DNA from: CAWJJM01 sp963843275
GTDB taxonomy: Bacteria; Acidobacteriota; Thermoanaerobaculia; Multivoradales; JBCCEF01
Assembly (NCBI GenBank): GCA_963843275.1
Contig: CAWJJM010000012.1
Location: 744,001 to 808,000, forward strand
Reading direction: 5' to 3'
Length of the DNA stretch: 64,000 nt
The translations under genes were made by a program, and so were the position numbers. Of this stretch, positions 20,853 through 32,222 are shown piece after piece. The first letter of the stretch is position 1, and the number at the start of each line of letters is the position of its first letter. The notes beneath the pieces were generated by a model that had not been told where the DNA came from, did not search any database, and saw only the letters and a list, made by a program, of their open reading frames with translations.

Positions 20853-21697
20853 GCCGCAGACGGGGGACGGGGACGCCGGGCGAGCCGGCGGCGGGGAGGT
20901 CGGCGGCCGGCTCCGGCCCCGACGACGGGCTGCTGGTCCTGGTCGACGTCGGCAACACCAACACCGTGTTCGGGATGTTCCGCGGCGACGAGATGATCGG
21001 CAGCTTCCGCCTGTCCACCGACGCCGAGCGGACGGCGGACGAGTACGGCGCCCAGATCGTGCCGCTCTTCGCGCGCGCCGGGGTCGACCCCGCCGACGCC
21101 GAGGCCGTGGTCGTGTCGTCGGTGGTGCCGCCGCTGCGGCCCACCCTGGAGCGGCTGGCGCAGAACTTCTTCCACCGCGAGCCGCTGTTCATCGAGCCCG
21201 GCGTGCGCACCGGCCTGCCGATCCGCTACGACAACCCGGCCGAGGTGGGCGCCGACCGGATCGTCAACTCGCTGGCGGCGCGCGAGCTCTACGGCGCGCC
21301 GGTGATCGTCGTCGACTTCGGCACCGCCACCACCTTCGACGTCGTCAACGCCGCCGGCGAGTACGCCGGCGGCATCATCGCGCCCGGCATCCTGGTCTCG
21401 GCGGAGGCGCTGTTCGCCCGCGCCTCCCGCCTGCGCCGCGTGGACGTGAAGAAACCGGCGCAACTGATCGGGCGCGACACCTCGTCGGCGATGCAGTCGG
21501 GCTTCTACTACGGCTACATCGGGCTGGTGGACGGCATCCTCGAGCGCCTCCTCGCCGAGATCCCCGACGCCACCAACGTGGTCGCCACCGGCGGGCAGGC
21601 GCAGCTCATCGCCACCGGTTCGCGCTACATCCGCGAGGTCCACGACGGGATCACCCTGATCGGGCTCAAGCTGATCCATGAGCGCAACCGGACCTGA
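20849..21697 (+). CDS. coaX: Type III pantothenate kinase
   Basis: A 282-residue ASKHA-fold kinase phosphorylating pantothenate, the first step of coenzyme A synthesis. Motifs: LVDVGNTNTVFG (phosphate-binding), VSSVVPPLRPTLE, NPAEVGADRIVNSLAA, VVDFGTATTFDVV and YAGGIIAPGI. GTG 20849 overlaps the birA stop (GTGA). It gives a 25-residue Ser/Gly/Arg extension before the usual start of the fold, and no closer start codon exists. The birA-coaX pair is common in bacteria, where the two are sometimes fused. The last 20 bases overlap the next gene. Confidence 0.95.
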   Translation: MSRRRGTGTPGEPAAGRSAAGSGPDDGLLVLVDVGNTNTVFGMFRGDEMIGSFRLSTDAERTADEYGAQIVPLFARAGVDPADAEAVVVSSVVPPLRPTLERLAQNFFHREPLFIEPGVRTGLPIRYDNPAEVGADRIVNSLAARELYGAPVIVVDFGTATTFDVVNAAGEYAGGIIAPGILVSAEALFARASRLRRVDVKKPAQLIGRDTSSAMQSGFYYGYIGLVDGILERLLAEIPDATNVVATGGQAQLIATGSRYIREVHDGITLIGLKLIHERNRT

Positions 21698-22361
21698 GGG
21701 CCCGGCCGCCCTCGACTCGGGAGAGGCCCACCGCTACTTCCGCGCCCTGGAGGACTTCTTCATCGACCTGCGGGGAGCGCCGCTGCAGCTCTCGCCGAGC
21801 GACTGGCAGGTGTCGAAGCGCTGGTTCGAGCGCGGCATCCCGCTGGCGCACGTCCGCCAGGTGATCGAGCAGGTCTTCGCGCGCCGGCGCGAGCGCGGCG
21901 CCACGGGCATCTTCACCCTGCGCTACTGCCGCCGGGCGGTGGAGTCGTCGTGGGCGCAGGTCGAGGAGCTGCGCGCCACGGGCGAGCGCGCCACCGCCCC
22001 CGGCCTGGACGTGCCGGCGCGCCTGGCGGCGCTGGCGGCGGCCCTGCCGCCCGGCCTGCCGGGGCGCGCCGGGCTGGCCCGCCGCATCCGGGCGCTCGCC
22101 GGCGACACCGAGCACGTCGAGGAGGCGCTGGCCGGCCTCGACCGCGAGGTCCTGGCGCGGGCGGTCGAGGGCCTGTCGGCAGCCGAACGGCAGGCGGTCG
22201 AGGCGGAGGTCGAGGAGACGGTGGCGGGGCTGTTCGGCCGCGTCTTCGCGGGCGACGTCGACCGTGCCCGCGACCGTCTGCGGCGCCAGGCGGTGCGCCG
22301 GCGGCTGGAGCTGCCGGTGCTGTCGCTGTTCTCGCCGGAGGCCGAGCCCGCCACCGGCTGA
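21678..22361 (+). CDS. Conserved hypothetical protein after coaX
   Basis: A 227-residue cytoplasmic protein, not recognised. The N-terminal 90 residues are the most structured (RYFRALEDFFIDLRGAPL, LSPSDWQVSKRWFERGIPL), Trp-rich and helical; the rest is Ala/Arg/Glu-rich helices without motifs. No signal peptide or membrane segment. ATG 21678 lies inside coaX (20-base overlap), implying translational coupling. I would guess a helical adaptor; nothing in the sequence fixes a function. Confidence 0.7.
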   Translation: MSATGPEGPAALDSGEAHRYFRALEDFFIDLRGAPLQLSPSDWQVSKRWFERGIPLAHVRQVIEQVFARRRERGATGIFTLRYCRRAVESSWAQVEELRATGERATAPGLDVPARLAALAAALPPGLPGRAGLARRIRALAGDTEHVEEALAGLDREVLARAVEGLSAAERQAVEAEVEETVAGLFGRVFAGDVDRARDRLRRQAVRRRLELPVLSLFSPEAEPATG

Positions 22362-22407
22362 GCGTGCCGCGGGCGACCGCCGGCGCCCCGATTCCGTCTT
22401 CCGGGGC

Positions 22408-24747
22408 ATGGACCTGCGGCGGGCTCCCGCCCTGGCGCCGGCGGCCGCCCTGGTGGCGGGAGCGGCGGCCGGGCTCCATCTCGGACACGTCCCGGTGCTG
22501 CTCGGACGCGGCGCTGGCCGCGGCGGCCGTCGCCTGGCGCGGGCGCGCCGGCCTGGCGCTGGGGGCGCTCGCGGCCGGGCTGACCGCCGGGGCGCTGGCG
22601 GCGCGCGGCGCCCTCCCCGCCGACCTCGACGCCGGCCGGCCGGTGGCCGCCGTGGGGCGGGTGGCGGACCATCCCCGGGTCGCCGGCGGCGAGCGGCGCA
22701 CCCTCCTCGCCCTCTCCCGCTTGCGCCAGGGGCGGCGGGTGGTGCGCGTGCGGACGACGGTGCGGCTGACGATGCCGGACCACGGGCCGCCGCTGCGCTT
22801 CGGGGAGCGCCTGCGCGTGCGCGGGGCCCTGCGGCGCTCCGCCGGGTTCGCCAACGCCATCCCCGTGGCCCCCGGGCCGTGGCGGCTGCGGGTGAAGAGC
22901 CCGCGGCTGGTCGAGCACCTGGCGCCGCCCGGTCCCGTCGCCGGCCTCTCCGCACGGCTGCGCCGGCGGGTGGAGGCGGCGTGGCGCGCCGTCCCGGCGG
23001 GGGGCGGGCAGGGAGCGGCCCTGGCACGGGCCCTGGTGGCCGGCGACGCCGGGGAGGTCCCCGCCCGCTGGCGTCGCGGCCTGCGGCGCAGCGGCCTGGC
23101 GCACCTGCTGGCGGTGTCGGGGCTGCACGTGGCGCTGGTCGCGGCGGTCGCGCTGTGGATCACGGTCGGCGTGCCCGCGCCGCTGCGCACGGCGGCGGCG
23201 CTCGGGGCGGTCGCCGCCTACCTGCTGCTGGCCGGGCCACGGCCGTCGCTGCTCCGCGCCGCGGCGATGGCGGGGGTGGGCGGGGCGGCGCTGCTCGCCC
23301 GCCGGCCGCCGGGGGGCGCGAACGCGCTCGCCGTGGTGGCGGCGGGGCTGGTCCTGGAGCGACCGGAGCTGGTCGACGACCTGGGCTTCCGTCTCACCGT
23401 GGCGGCGACCGCCGGGATCCTCCTGGTCGGCTCCGGGCTCGCCACCGGCGGGCGGCGGGCGGTGCGCGGCGACGGGCGGTCCGGGGCCCGCCGGTGGGTG
23501 GCGCAGGGCGTGGCGCGGCCGGTGGCGATCACCCTGGGCGCCCAGCTCGGCGCGGCCCCCTTCGCCCTGCCGGCCTTCCACCTGGTCGCCTGGACCGCCC
23601 CGCTCACCAACCTGGCGGCCGTGCCGTGGACGGCGGTGGCGCTCGGGTCCGGCCTCGCCTGGACCGCGCTGGCGCTGGCCAGCCCGACGGCGGCGGCCGC
23701 GGCGCGGCCCGCCCTCGACGCCGTGGCGCGACCGTTCGGCTGGCCGGCGCTCGGCCCGCCGGGGTGGTGGGGCGCCTGGGCGGTGGCCGCGCCGCCGGCC
23801 GTCTGCTGGCTCCTGGTGGCGTCGCTGGCCCGCGCCCTCGCCCGGCCGCGGCGGTGCCTCCCCTGGCTGGCGGCGGCGGCGCTGTTGTTGCCGGCGCTGC
23901 GCTGGGGCGGGGGCGGGCCGCGCGACCACCCCGGCGCCGAGCTGGCGGTCCTCGACGTCGGGCAGGGCGATGCGCTGCTCCTGCGCGACGGCGCCCGCGC
24001 GGTGCTGGTGGACGGCGGCGGCTGGTGGCACGGCGACCTCGGGGGGCGCGTGCTCCTGCCGGCGCTGCTCGGAGAGGGGGTGGCGCGGCTCGACGCGGCG
24101 GTCCTGACCCACCCCGACCGCGACCACTGCGGCGGGCTGGTGGACATCGCCTCCTACCTGCCGATCGGGGAGGTGTGGCTGGCCCGCGGCGTGGAGCGCT
24201 CCGGCTGCGGCGCCGAGCTGGTGCGGGCGGTCCTGGGCGACGTCCCCGACCGCACCCGCCTGCGGCGCCTGACGGCGGGCGACCGGCTGCGCGTCGGACG
24301 GTGGCGACTGCGGGTGCTGAACCCGCCGGCCGGCCTGCCGCCCGGAGCCAACGACGCGTCGCTGGTGCTGCGGGCGTCGGCCGGGGGCCGGCGGGTGCTG
24401 CTGACCGGCGACGTCGGTGCCGGGGCCGAGCTCCGGCTGGTGGCGGAGTGGGGCGCCGGGCTCCGGTCCGACGTGCTGAAGGTCGCGCACCACGGCAGCC
24501 GTCACTCCTCGCACCCCGCCCTGCTGGCGGCGGTGCGGCCGCGCCTGGCCCTGGTCTCGGCGGGTCCCGGCAACCCGTACGGCCACCCGGCGCCGGAGGT
24601 GCTGGCCCGCTTCCGCGCCCGGGGCGTGCCGCTGCTGCGCACCGACCGCGACGGCAGGATCCGCCTCGCCTGGCGGCGCGGCGCGGGGGGCGTCCCGCCA
24701 CCCTCCGGCTCGCCGTGGCGGGCCGCGGGTCGGCCGCCGCCCGCTGA
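22408..24747 (+). CDS. comEC: ComEC/Rec2-family DNA uptake channel, frame broken
   Basis: An inner-membrane competence protein that passes single-stranded DNA. Order of parts: N-terminal membrane segments and OB-like region, the competence domain with LAHLLAVSGLHVALVAAV and many helices, then a metallo-beta-lactamase-like domain with LDVGQGDALLL, LTHPDRDHCGGL (HxDxDH), VLLTGDV and VAHHGSRHSSHP. The start MDLRRAPALAP is in one frame, and an extra G at about 22504 shifts the rest. Near 24685 a second break (GGGGGG run) would give the stop at 24747; without it the frame runs on into the next gene with no stop. No comEA is nearby. Confidence 0.82.
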   Translation: MDLRRAPALAPAAALVAGAAAGLHLGHVPVLLGRGAGRGGRRLARARRPGAGGARGRADRRGAGGARRPPRRPRRRPAGGRRGAGGGPSPGRRRRAAHPPRPLPLAPGAAGGARADDGAADDAGPRAAAALRGAPARARGPAALRRVRQRHPRGPRAVAAAGEEPAAGRAPGAARSRRRPLRTAAPAGGGGVARRPGGGRAGSGPGTGPGGRRRRGGPRPLASRPAAQRPGAPAGGVGAARGAGRGGRAVDHGRRARAAAHGGGARGGRRLPAAGRATAVAAPRRGDGGGGRGGAARPPAAGGRERARRGGGGAGPGATGAGRRPGLPSHRGGDRRDPPGRLRARHRRAAGGARRRAVRGPPVGGAGRGAAGGDHPGRPARRGPLRPAGLPPGRLDRPAHQPGGRAVDGGGARVRPRLDRAGAGQPDGGGRGAARPRRRGATVRLAGARPAGVVGRLGGGRAAGRLLAPGGVAGPRPRPAAAVPPLAGGGGAVVAGAALGRGRAARPPRRRAGGPRRRAGRCAAPARRRPRGAGGRRRLVARRPRGARAPAGAARRGGGAARRGGPDPPRPRPLRRAGGHRLLPADRGGVAGPRRGALRLRRRAGAGGPGRRPRPHPPAAPDGGRPAARRTVATAGAEPAGRPAARSQRRVAGAAGVGRGPAGAADRRRRCRGRAPAGGGVGRRAPVRRAEGRAPRQPSLLAPRPAGGGAAAPGPGLGGSRQPVRPPGAGGAGPLPRPGRAAAAHRPRRQDPPRLAARRGGRPATLRLAVAGRGSAAAR

Positions 24748-24829
24748 GCGGCGGGGCGCGTGGTACGTTCGCGGGTCCACCGGTCGCGTGGAACCGGGGC
24801 ACCAGGAACGGAAGGATCGGGAGGTCGGG

Positions 24830-25480
24830 ATGAAGAGCTGGACGCCGATCGTCGTCGTCGCCGTCGCCCTCGGCGGCGCCCTGGGGTGTGGGGCGTCGCG
24901 GGCGCAGGATGAGGAGGGTGCGGCCAAGGCGGAGAGCGCCGTCGGGACGAAGGTACGCGACGAGGTCGCGGCGGCGAAGCGGGACTCCGGGACCCGGGAG
25001 GGCCCGGTGGCGGGCGCCCCGGACGTCGGCCGCGAGTACCAGGCGAGCGTCAACCGCGGCTGGCAGAAGGCGTCGGCGGGGGAGAATCCCGCCTTCGCCT
25101 GCGCCGGGCTGAAGGGCCGGTTGATCGGTACCGGGAAGGGCGCCGACCCGGCCGCCCGCCGCGCCCTCTACGCCTGCAACGTCCTGCTGCCGGTGCGCTA
25201 CTTCGAGACCCGCCTCGACCAGGTCGACGCCGGGGACCGCACCTGCCAGCAGGTGATGACCGACCTGTTGACGCAGCTCCCGGCGATGACGATGTCGATG
25301 GACTCGCTGCGGACGGTGGCGGGGACGGACGCGGCGGACGCCGAGGCGGCCGCCGGCGAAGCGGTCGACGCCGCCGTCGAGGAGGCGCTGAGCGACCCGC
25401 AGGCCGCCATCAAGAGCCGGCTGGCGCCGCGGGTCCGGCAGACCTGCCCCGACCTGGCGCCGATGATGGTGGCCCGCTGA
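24830..25480 (+). CDS. Secreted lipoprotein with four cysteines, function unknown
   Basis: 216 residues. The N-terminus MKSWTPIVVVAVALGGALGC is a probable lipoprotein signal with the lipid-bearing Cys at the end. The mature part has an Ala/Glu/Lys stretch, then a domain with four Cys (FACAG, YACNV, TCQQV, TCPDL) that could make two disulfides, and ends PMMVAR. Not a family I recognise. GGAAGG and GGGAGG precede ATG 24830 and a TACGTT hexamer is at 24768-24773, so it is a gene of its own, although the comEC frame is open into it. Confidence 0.7.
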   Translation: MKSWTPIVVVAVALGGALGCGASRAQDEEGAAKAESAVGTKVRDEVAAAKRDSGTREGPVAGAPDVGREYQASVNRGWQKASAGENPAFACAGLKGRLIGTGKGADPAARRALYACNVLLPVRYFETRLDQVDAGDRTCQQVMTDLLTQLPAMTMSMDSLRTVAGTDAADAEAAAGEAVDAAVEEALSDPQAAIKSRLAPRVRQTCPDLAPMMVAR

Positions 25481-25509
25481 GCCCCGGGGGCCCGGGCCCG
25501 TCCCCGGCC

Positions 25510-25515
25510 TAGAAT
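25510..25515 (+). promoter_or_regulatory. TAGAAT -10 element directly upstream of miaA
   Basis: Ends 6 bases before ATG 25522 with no Shine-Dalgarno sequence between, so miaA mRNA is probably leaderless from this promoter. Confidence 0.55.
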
Positions 25516-25521
25516 CGCTCC

Positions 25522-26442
25522 ATGCCCCCCGTCGTCGCCATCGTGGGTCCCACCGCGAGCGGCAAGAGCGACCTGGCCCTGCGCCTGGCTGCGGCGGTCG
25601 GCGGGGAGATCGTCAACGCCGACGCCCTGCAGGTGTACCGCGGCCTCGACATCGGCACCGCCAAGCCGACCGAGGAGGAGCGACGGCGCGTCCCGCACCA
25701 CCTGATCGACGTCGTCGACCCTGGCGAGCGGTTCTCGGCCGGCGAGTTCGCGCGCCGCGCCCGCGCCGCCATCGCCGCGATCCGCGCGCGCCGGCGGGTG
25801 CCGCTGGTGGTGGGGGGGAGCGGCTTCTACCTGCGGGCGCTGTTCTCCGGCCTCAGCCCGATGCCGCCGGCCGACGCGGCGCTGCGCCGCGAGCTGTCGC
25901 GACGGGCGGCCGACGAGGGGCCGGAGGCGCTCCACCGCGAGCTGGCGGCGGTCGACCCCCGACGCGCCGCGCAGCTCGCGCCGGCCGACGTGCAGCGGGT
26001 CGTCCGGGCCCTCGAGGTGGCCCGTCTCACCGGCCGTCCGCTGTCGGAGCTGGTGGCGGAACGACCCCCCGGCGCGACGCCCCTTGCGGCGCGCTGGCTC
26101 GGATTGACGCTGCCGAGAGCCATCTTGTACGATCAGATCGCGGCACGAGTCACCCGGATGGTGGAACGGGGATGGGTGGAGGAGGTCGCGAGCCTCCTCT
26201 CTGCCGGCGTGGATGCTGGGGCGCCCGCCTTCCAGGCCATCGGGTACCGGCAGATGGTGCGCCACGTCCGGGGAGAGTGGGATCTGGAGCGGACCGTCGG
26301 CGAGATCGAGCGAGCGACGCGACGGTTCGCGAAACGGCAGCTCACCTGGTTCCGGAGCGAGCCGCAGGTGCGGTGGTGGGATCCGCGCCAGCTCTCCGAT
26401 GGGATCTCTGAAGTCCTCGCATGGATGCAGTGCAGCGAGTAA
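25522..26442 (+). CDS. miaA: tRNA dimethylallyltransferase
   Basis: A 306-residue enzyme that adds a dimethylallyl group to N6 of adenosine-37 in tRNAs reading codons that begin with U. P-loop GPTASGKS at residues 9-16, then NADALQVYRGLDIGTAKPT (substrate DxxQxYxxxxIgTakp signature), VGGSGFYLRAL and FQAIGYRQM. Length is normal. hfq follows after 12 bases, the same miaA-hfq order as in Proteobacteria. Confidence 0.96.
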   Translation: MPPVVAIVGPTASGKSDLALRLAAAVGGEIVNADALQVYRGLDIGTAKPTEEERRRVPHHLIDVVDPGERFSAGEFARRARAAIAAIRARRRVPLVVGGSGFYLRALFSGLSPMPPADAALRRELSRRAADEGPEALHRELAAVDPRRAAQLAPADVQRVVRALEVARLTGRPLSELVAERPPGATPLAARWLGLTLPRAILYDQIAARVTRMVERGWVEEVASLLSAGVDAGAPAFQAIGYRQMVRHVRGEWDLERTVGEIERATRRFAKRQLTWFRSEPQVRWWDPRQLSDGISEVLAWMQCSE

Positions 26443-26454
26443 CAGGAGGGCACG

Positions 26455-26676
26455 ATGGCCAAGCACAACATCAACATCCAGGACGGTTTCCTCTTCCAGA
26501 ACCTCAAGGAAGGCCATCCGATGTTCGTCGAGCTGGTCACCGGTCGCAACCTCACCGGGCGCCTGAAGCGCTTCGATCGCTTCGCCGTGGTCCTCGAGGC
26601 CGATGACCAGGAGATCCTCGTCTACAAGCATGCCATCGCCACGATCGCGGCCATGGGCGGCCAGCCGCCGGAGTAG
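26455..26676 (+). CDS. hfq: RNA chaperone Hfq
   Basis: A 73-residue Sm-like protein forming hexamers that pair small RNAs with mRNAs. The Sm1 region runs from QDGFLFQNLKEG through GRLKRFDRFAVVLE, and Sm2 is the diagnostic YKHAIATI (canonical YKHAI). The C-terminal tail is short (GGQPPE), unlike the long tail of E. coli Hfq. AGGAGG precedes ATG 26455. It sits just after miaA; its presence suggests Hfq-dependent small RNAs in this organism. Confidence 0.97.
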   Translation: MAKHNINIQDGFLFQNLKEGHPMFVELVTGRNLTGRLKRFDRFAVVLEADDQEILVYKHAIATIAAMGGQPPE

Positions 26677-28033
26677 TCGGCTGCCGCTGCTCGCCGGGCG
26701 GGAGCGGTCGCGTCTCCTCGCCGTCCTCGCCCTCCTCCCGTGGGTCACCGCCTGCGCCTCCGGCGGTGCCGCGGGCCCCGCCGCGCCGCCGCCGGCACCG
26801 ACGGTGGCGCGTGCCGAGATCCCCTACCTGGTCTCGCCCCTGGAGGGGTGGGACGAAGGCCTCGACCCGGCGCTCGCCGAGCGACTGGAGCAGGCCTCCG
26901 CCGCGCTGCGCCAGGGCCGCCTCGCCACCGCCCAGACCGCGGCCGGCGAGATCGCCGTCGCGGCGCCGGGCCTGGCGCCGGCGCAGGTCCTCGCGGCGCA
27001 GGTCGACCTCGCCGCCGGCCGCCCGCGGGAGGCCCGCGAACGCCTCGAGCCGGTGGTCGCCGATCACCCCGCGTACACCGCGGCGCAGCTCGCCCTCGGC
27101 CGGGCGGCCGAGCGCGGCGACGACCCGGTGGCCGCCTTCGCCGCCTTCCAGGCCGTCGCCTCCGTCCAGCCGCTGGCGGCCGAGCGGGTGGAGGAGCTGC
27201 GGCCGCGGGTGCTGGAGATCCTCGGCCGACGGGTGGCGTCGGCGGCGGCGGCCGGCGACGAGGAGGCGGCCCGGCAGGCTCTCGAACGGCTCCAGGCGTG
27301 GGCTCCCGACGCCCCCGAGACGGCGCGCGCCGCCTGGCAGGTGGCGACGGCCCGGGGCGACCGCGAGGGCGAGCTCGCCGCGCTGCGCCGGCTGACCGCT
27401 GCCGGCGGCAGCGACGAGCGCGCCCTGGTGCGGCGGCGCGCCGACCTCGAGCTGGCGGTCGGCGACGCCCGCGCCGGCCTCGAGATCTACCAGCAGCTCG
27501 CCTCCCGGTTCCCGGACGACCCCCAGATCGCGGAAGGGCTGGCGTCGGCGAAGTTCCGCTGGCGGATCGACCAGCTCCCGCCGCAGGTCGGCGCCGCGGC
27601 GGCCGCCGGGGAGCTGACCCGGGGCGACTTCGCCCTGCTGCTCTACTGGCTGCTGCCGGAGGTGCGGTACGGCCACGGCGGCGGCGCCCGCATCGCCAGC
27701 GACATCCTCGAGGACCCGCGGCGCGAGGAGATCGCGCGGGTGCTCAACCTCGGCTTCATGGACGTCGACCGGACGTTGCACCAGTTCTACCCGGACCGGC
27801 CGATGAGCCGCGACCGCGCCCTGCTCAGCCTGTTGCGGCTGCTCGCGGCCACGGCCCCCGTGCGCTGCGTGGCCGACCTGCCGCCGGACCCGCTGCGGCC
27901 GCAGATCTGCTCGTTCGCGGTGGGCTGCTCGCTGCTCGGCGCCGCGCAGCCGTGCCCCGCGGCGGTGGGCCTCTCCGGGACCGAGGCGGTGGAGATGATC
28001 CGCCGCACCTCGACGCTGCTCGGGGAGACCTGA
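26630..28033 (+). CDS. TPR lipoprotein with SLH-like C-terminal region
   Basis: About 467 residues. The signal LLAVLALLPWVTACAS carries the lipobox VTAC, so it is an exported lipoprotein. From about residue 90 to 290 it is Ala-rich paired helices typical of TPRs. The C-terminal part (LTRGDFALLLYWLLPEV, ASDILEDPRREEIARVLNLG, YPDRPMSRDRALLSLLRLL) resembles a degenerate S-layer-homology pair. The start is unclear: ATG 26630 overlaps hfq by 47 bases, ATG 26603 by more, and there is no in-frame start between hfq's stop and the signal. Four bases later comes a phosphatidyltransferase gene. A cell-envelope role is inferred. Confidence 0.72.
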   Translation: MPSPRSRPWAASRRSSRLPLLAGRERSRLLAVLALLPWVTACASGGAAGPAAPPPAPTVARAEIPYLVSPLEGWDEGLDPALAERLEQASAALRQGRLATAQTAAGEIAVAAPGLAPAQVLAAQVDLAAGRPREARERLEPVVADHPAYTAAQLALGRAAERGDDPVAAFAAFQAVASVQPLAAERVEELRPRVLEILGRRVASAAAAGDEEAARQALERLQAWAPDAPETARAAWQVATARGDREGELAALRRLTAAGGSDERALVRRRADLELAVGDARAGLEIYQQLASRFPDDPQIAEGLASAKFRWRIDQLPPQVGAAAAAGELTRGDFALLLYWLLPEVRYGHGGGARIASDILEDPRREEIARVLNLGFMDVDRTLHQFYPDRPMSRDRALLSLLRLLAATAPVRCVADLPPDPLRPQICSFAVGCSLLGAAQPCPAAVGLSGTEAVEMIRRTSTLLGET

Positions 28034-28037
28034 CCGC

Positions 28038-28610
28038 GTGGCCTTCAGCGTCCCCAACCTGCTGTCGCTGTTGCGGATGGGGCTGATCCCCCTGTTCGTG
28101 ATCGAGATGACCCGGGGGGACGCGCTCAACGCCCTGGTGGTCTTCGTGATCGCCGGAGCGACCGACGGGCTGGACGGCTTCATCGCCCGCTTCTTCGACC
28201 AGCAGACGGTGCTGGGCACCTACCTCGATCCGGCCGCCGACAAGCTGCTGCTCACCACCGCCTACGTGACGCTGACGATCGGCAGCGTCAACCCGACGAT
28301 GACCATCCCGCTCTGGGTGACCATCCTGGTGATCGCCCGCGACGTGCTGATCGTGGTGACCTTCGTCTCGCTCTACCTGGCGATGGGGATCAAGACCATC
28401 CGGCCGGCGCCGGTGAGCAAGGCCACCACGGCGCTGCAGATCGCGGCGGTGGTGCTGGTGCTGCTGTTCATGGTCTGGCCCGAGGTGCCGATGCTCGAGC
28501 AGACGACGCTCGCCGCCATCTACGGCGTCGCCGTCCTCACCGTCGCGTCGGGGCTGAACTACATCTACCTGGCCAACAAGACGGTCGCCCAGCAGCGCGA
28601 CGAGGGCTGA
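28038..28610 (+). CDS. CDP-alcohol phosphatidyltransferase (PgsA- or cardiolipin-synthase-type)
   Basis: A 190-residue inner-membrane enzyme with about five helices. The CDP-alcohol motif is complete: ATDGLDGFIARFFDQ followed by LGTYLDPAADK (DGxxAR...GxxxDxxxD). It starts VPNLLSLLRMGLIP like PgsA. The later part (LVIARDVLIVVTF, PAPVSKATTALQIAAV) looks at least as much like CMP-forming cardiolipin synthases of the eukaryotic/mitochondrial type as like PgsA. It makes phosphatidylglycerophosphate or cardiolipin. GTG start, 4 bases after the TPR gene; no other phospholipid gene is adjacent. Confidence 0.85.
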   Translation: MAFSVPNLLSLLRMGLIPLFVIEMTRGDALNALVVFVIAGATDGLDGFIARFFDQQTVLGTYLDPAADKLLLTTAYVTLTIGSVNPTMTIPLWVTILVIARDVLIVVTFVSLYLAMGIKTIRPAPVSKATTALQIAAVVLVLLFMVWPEVPMLEQTTLAAIYGVAVLTVASGLNYIYLANKTVAQQRDEG

Positions 28611-28699
28611 GCCGGCGCTCCCGGAGGGGCCGCTGCGGGCCCGGCCGGAGGGCTCCGCGGCGGCCGTGCCGCGCCTCCCCGCGGCGCCCCGACTCCTGC

Positions 28700-28705
28700 T
28701 ACGAT
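28700..28705 (+). promoter_or_regulatory. TACGAT -10 element upstream of dnaE
   Basis: CTGCTACGAT with an extended TGC, ending 10 bases before the GTG start at 28716 and with no Shine-Dalgarno sequence, suggesting a leader of only a few bases. Confidence 0.5.
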
Positions 28706-28715
28706 CCGGCCAGCC

Positions 28716-32171
<3,456 letters not shown>

Positions 32172-32222
32172 GCGCCGCGCGGGGCGACCCGCCGCGGCGC
32201 GGCGACCGCCGCCGTCCCGCCC

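Noticed and set aside
22408..25480. A natural comEC-lipoprotein fusion, since the frame is open through both
   Set aside because: The second part has its own Shine-Dalgarno sequence, ATG, lipoprotein signal and upstream hexamer; the missing stop is better explained by a base lost in the GGGGGG run near 24685.
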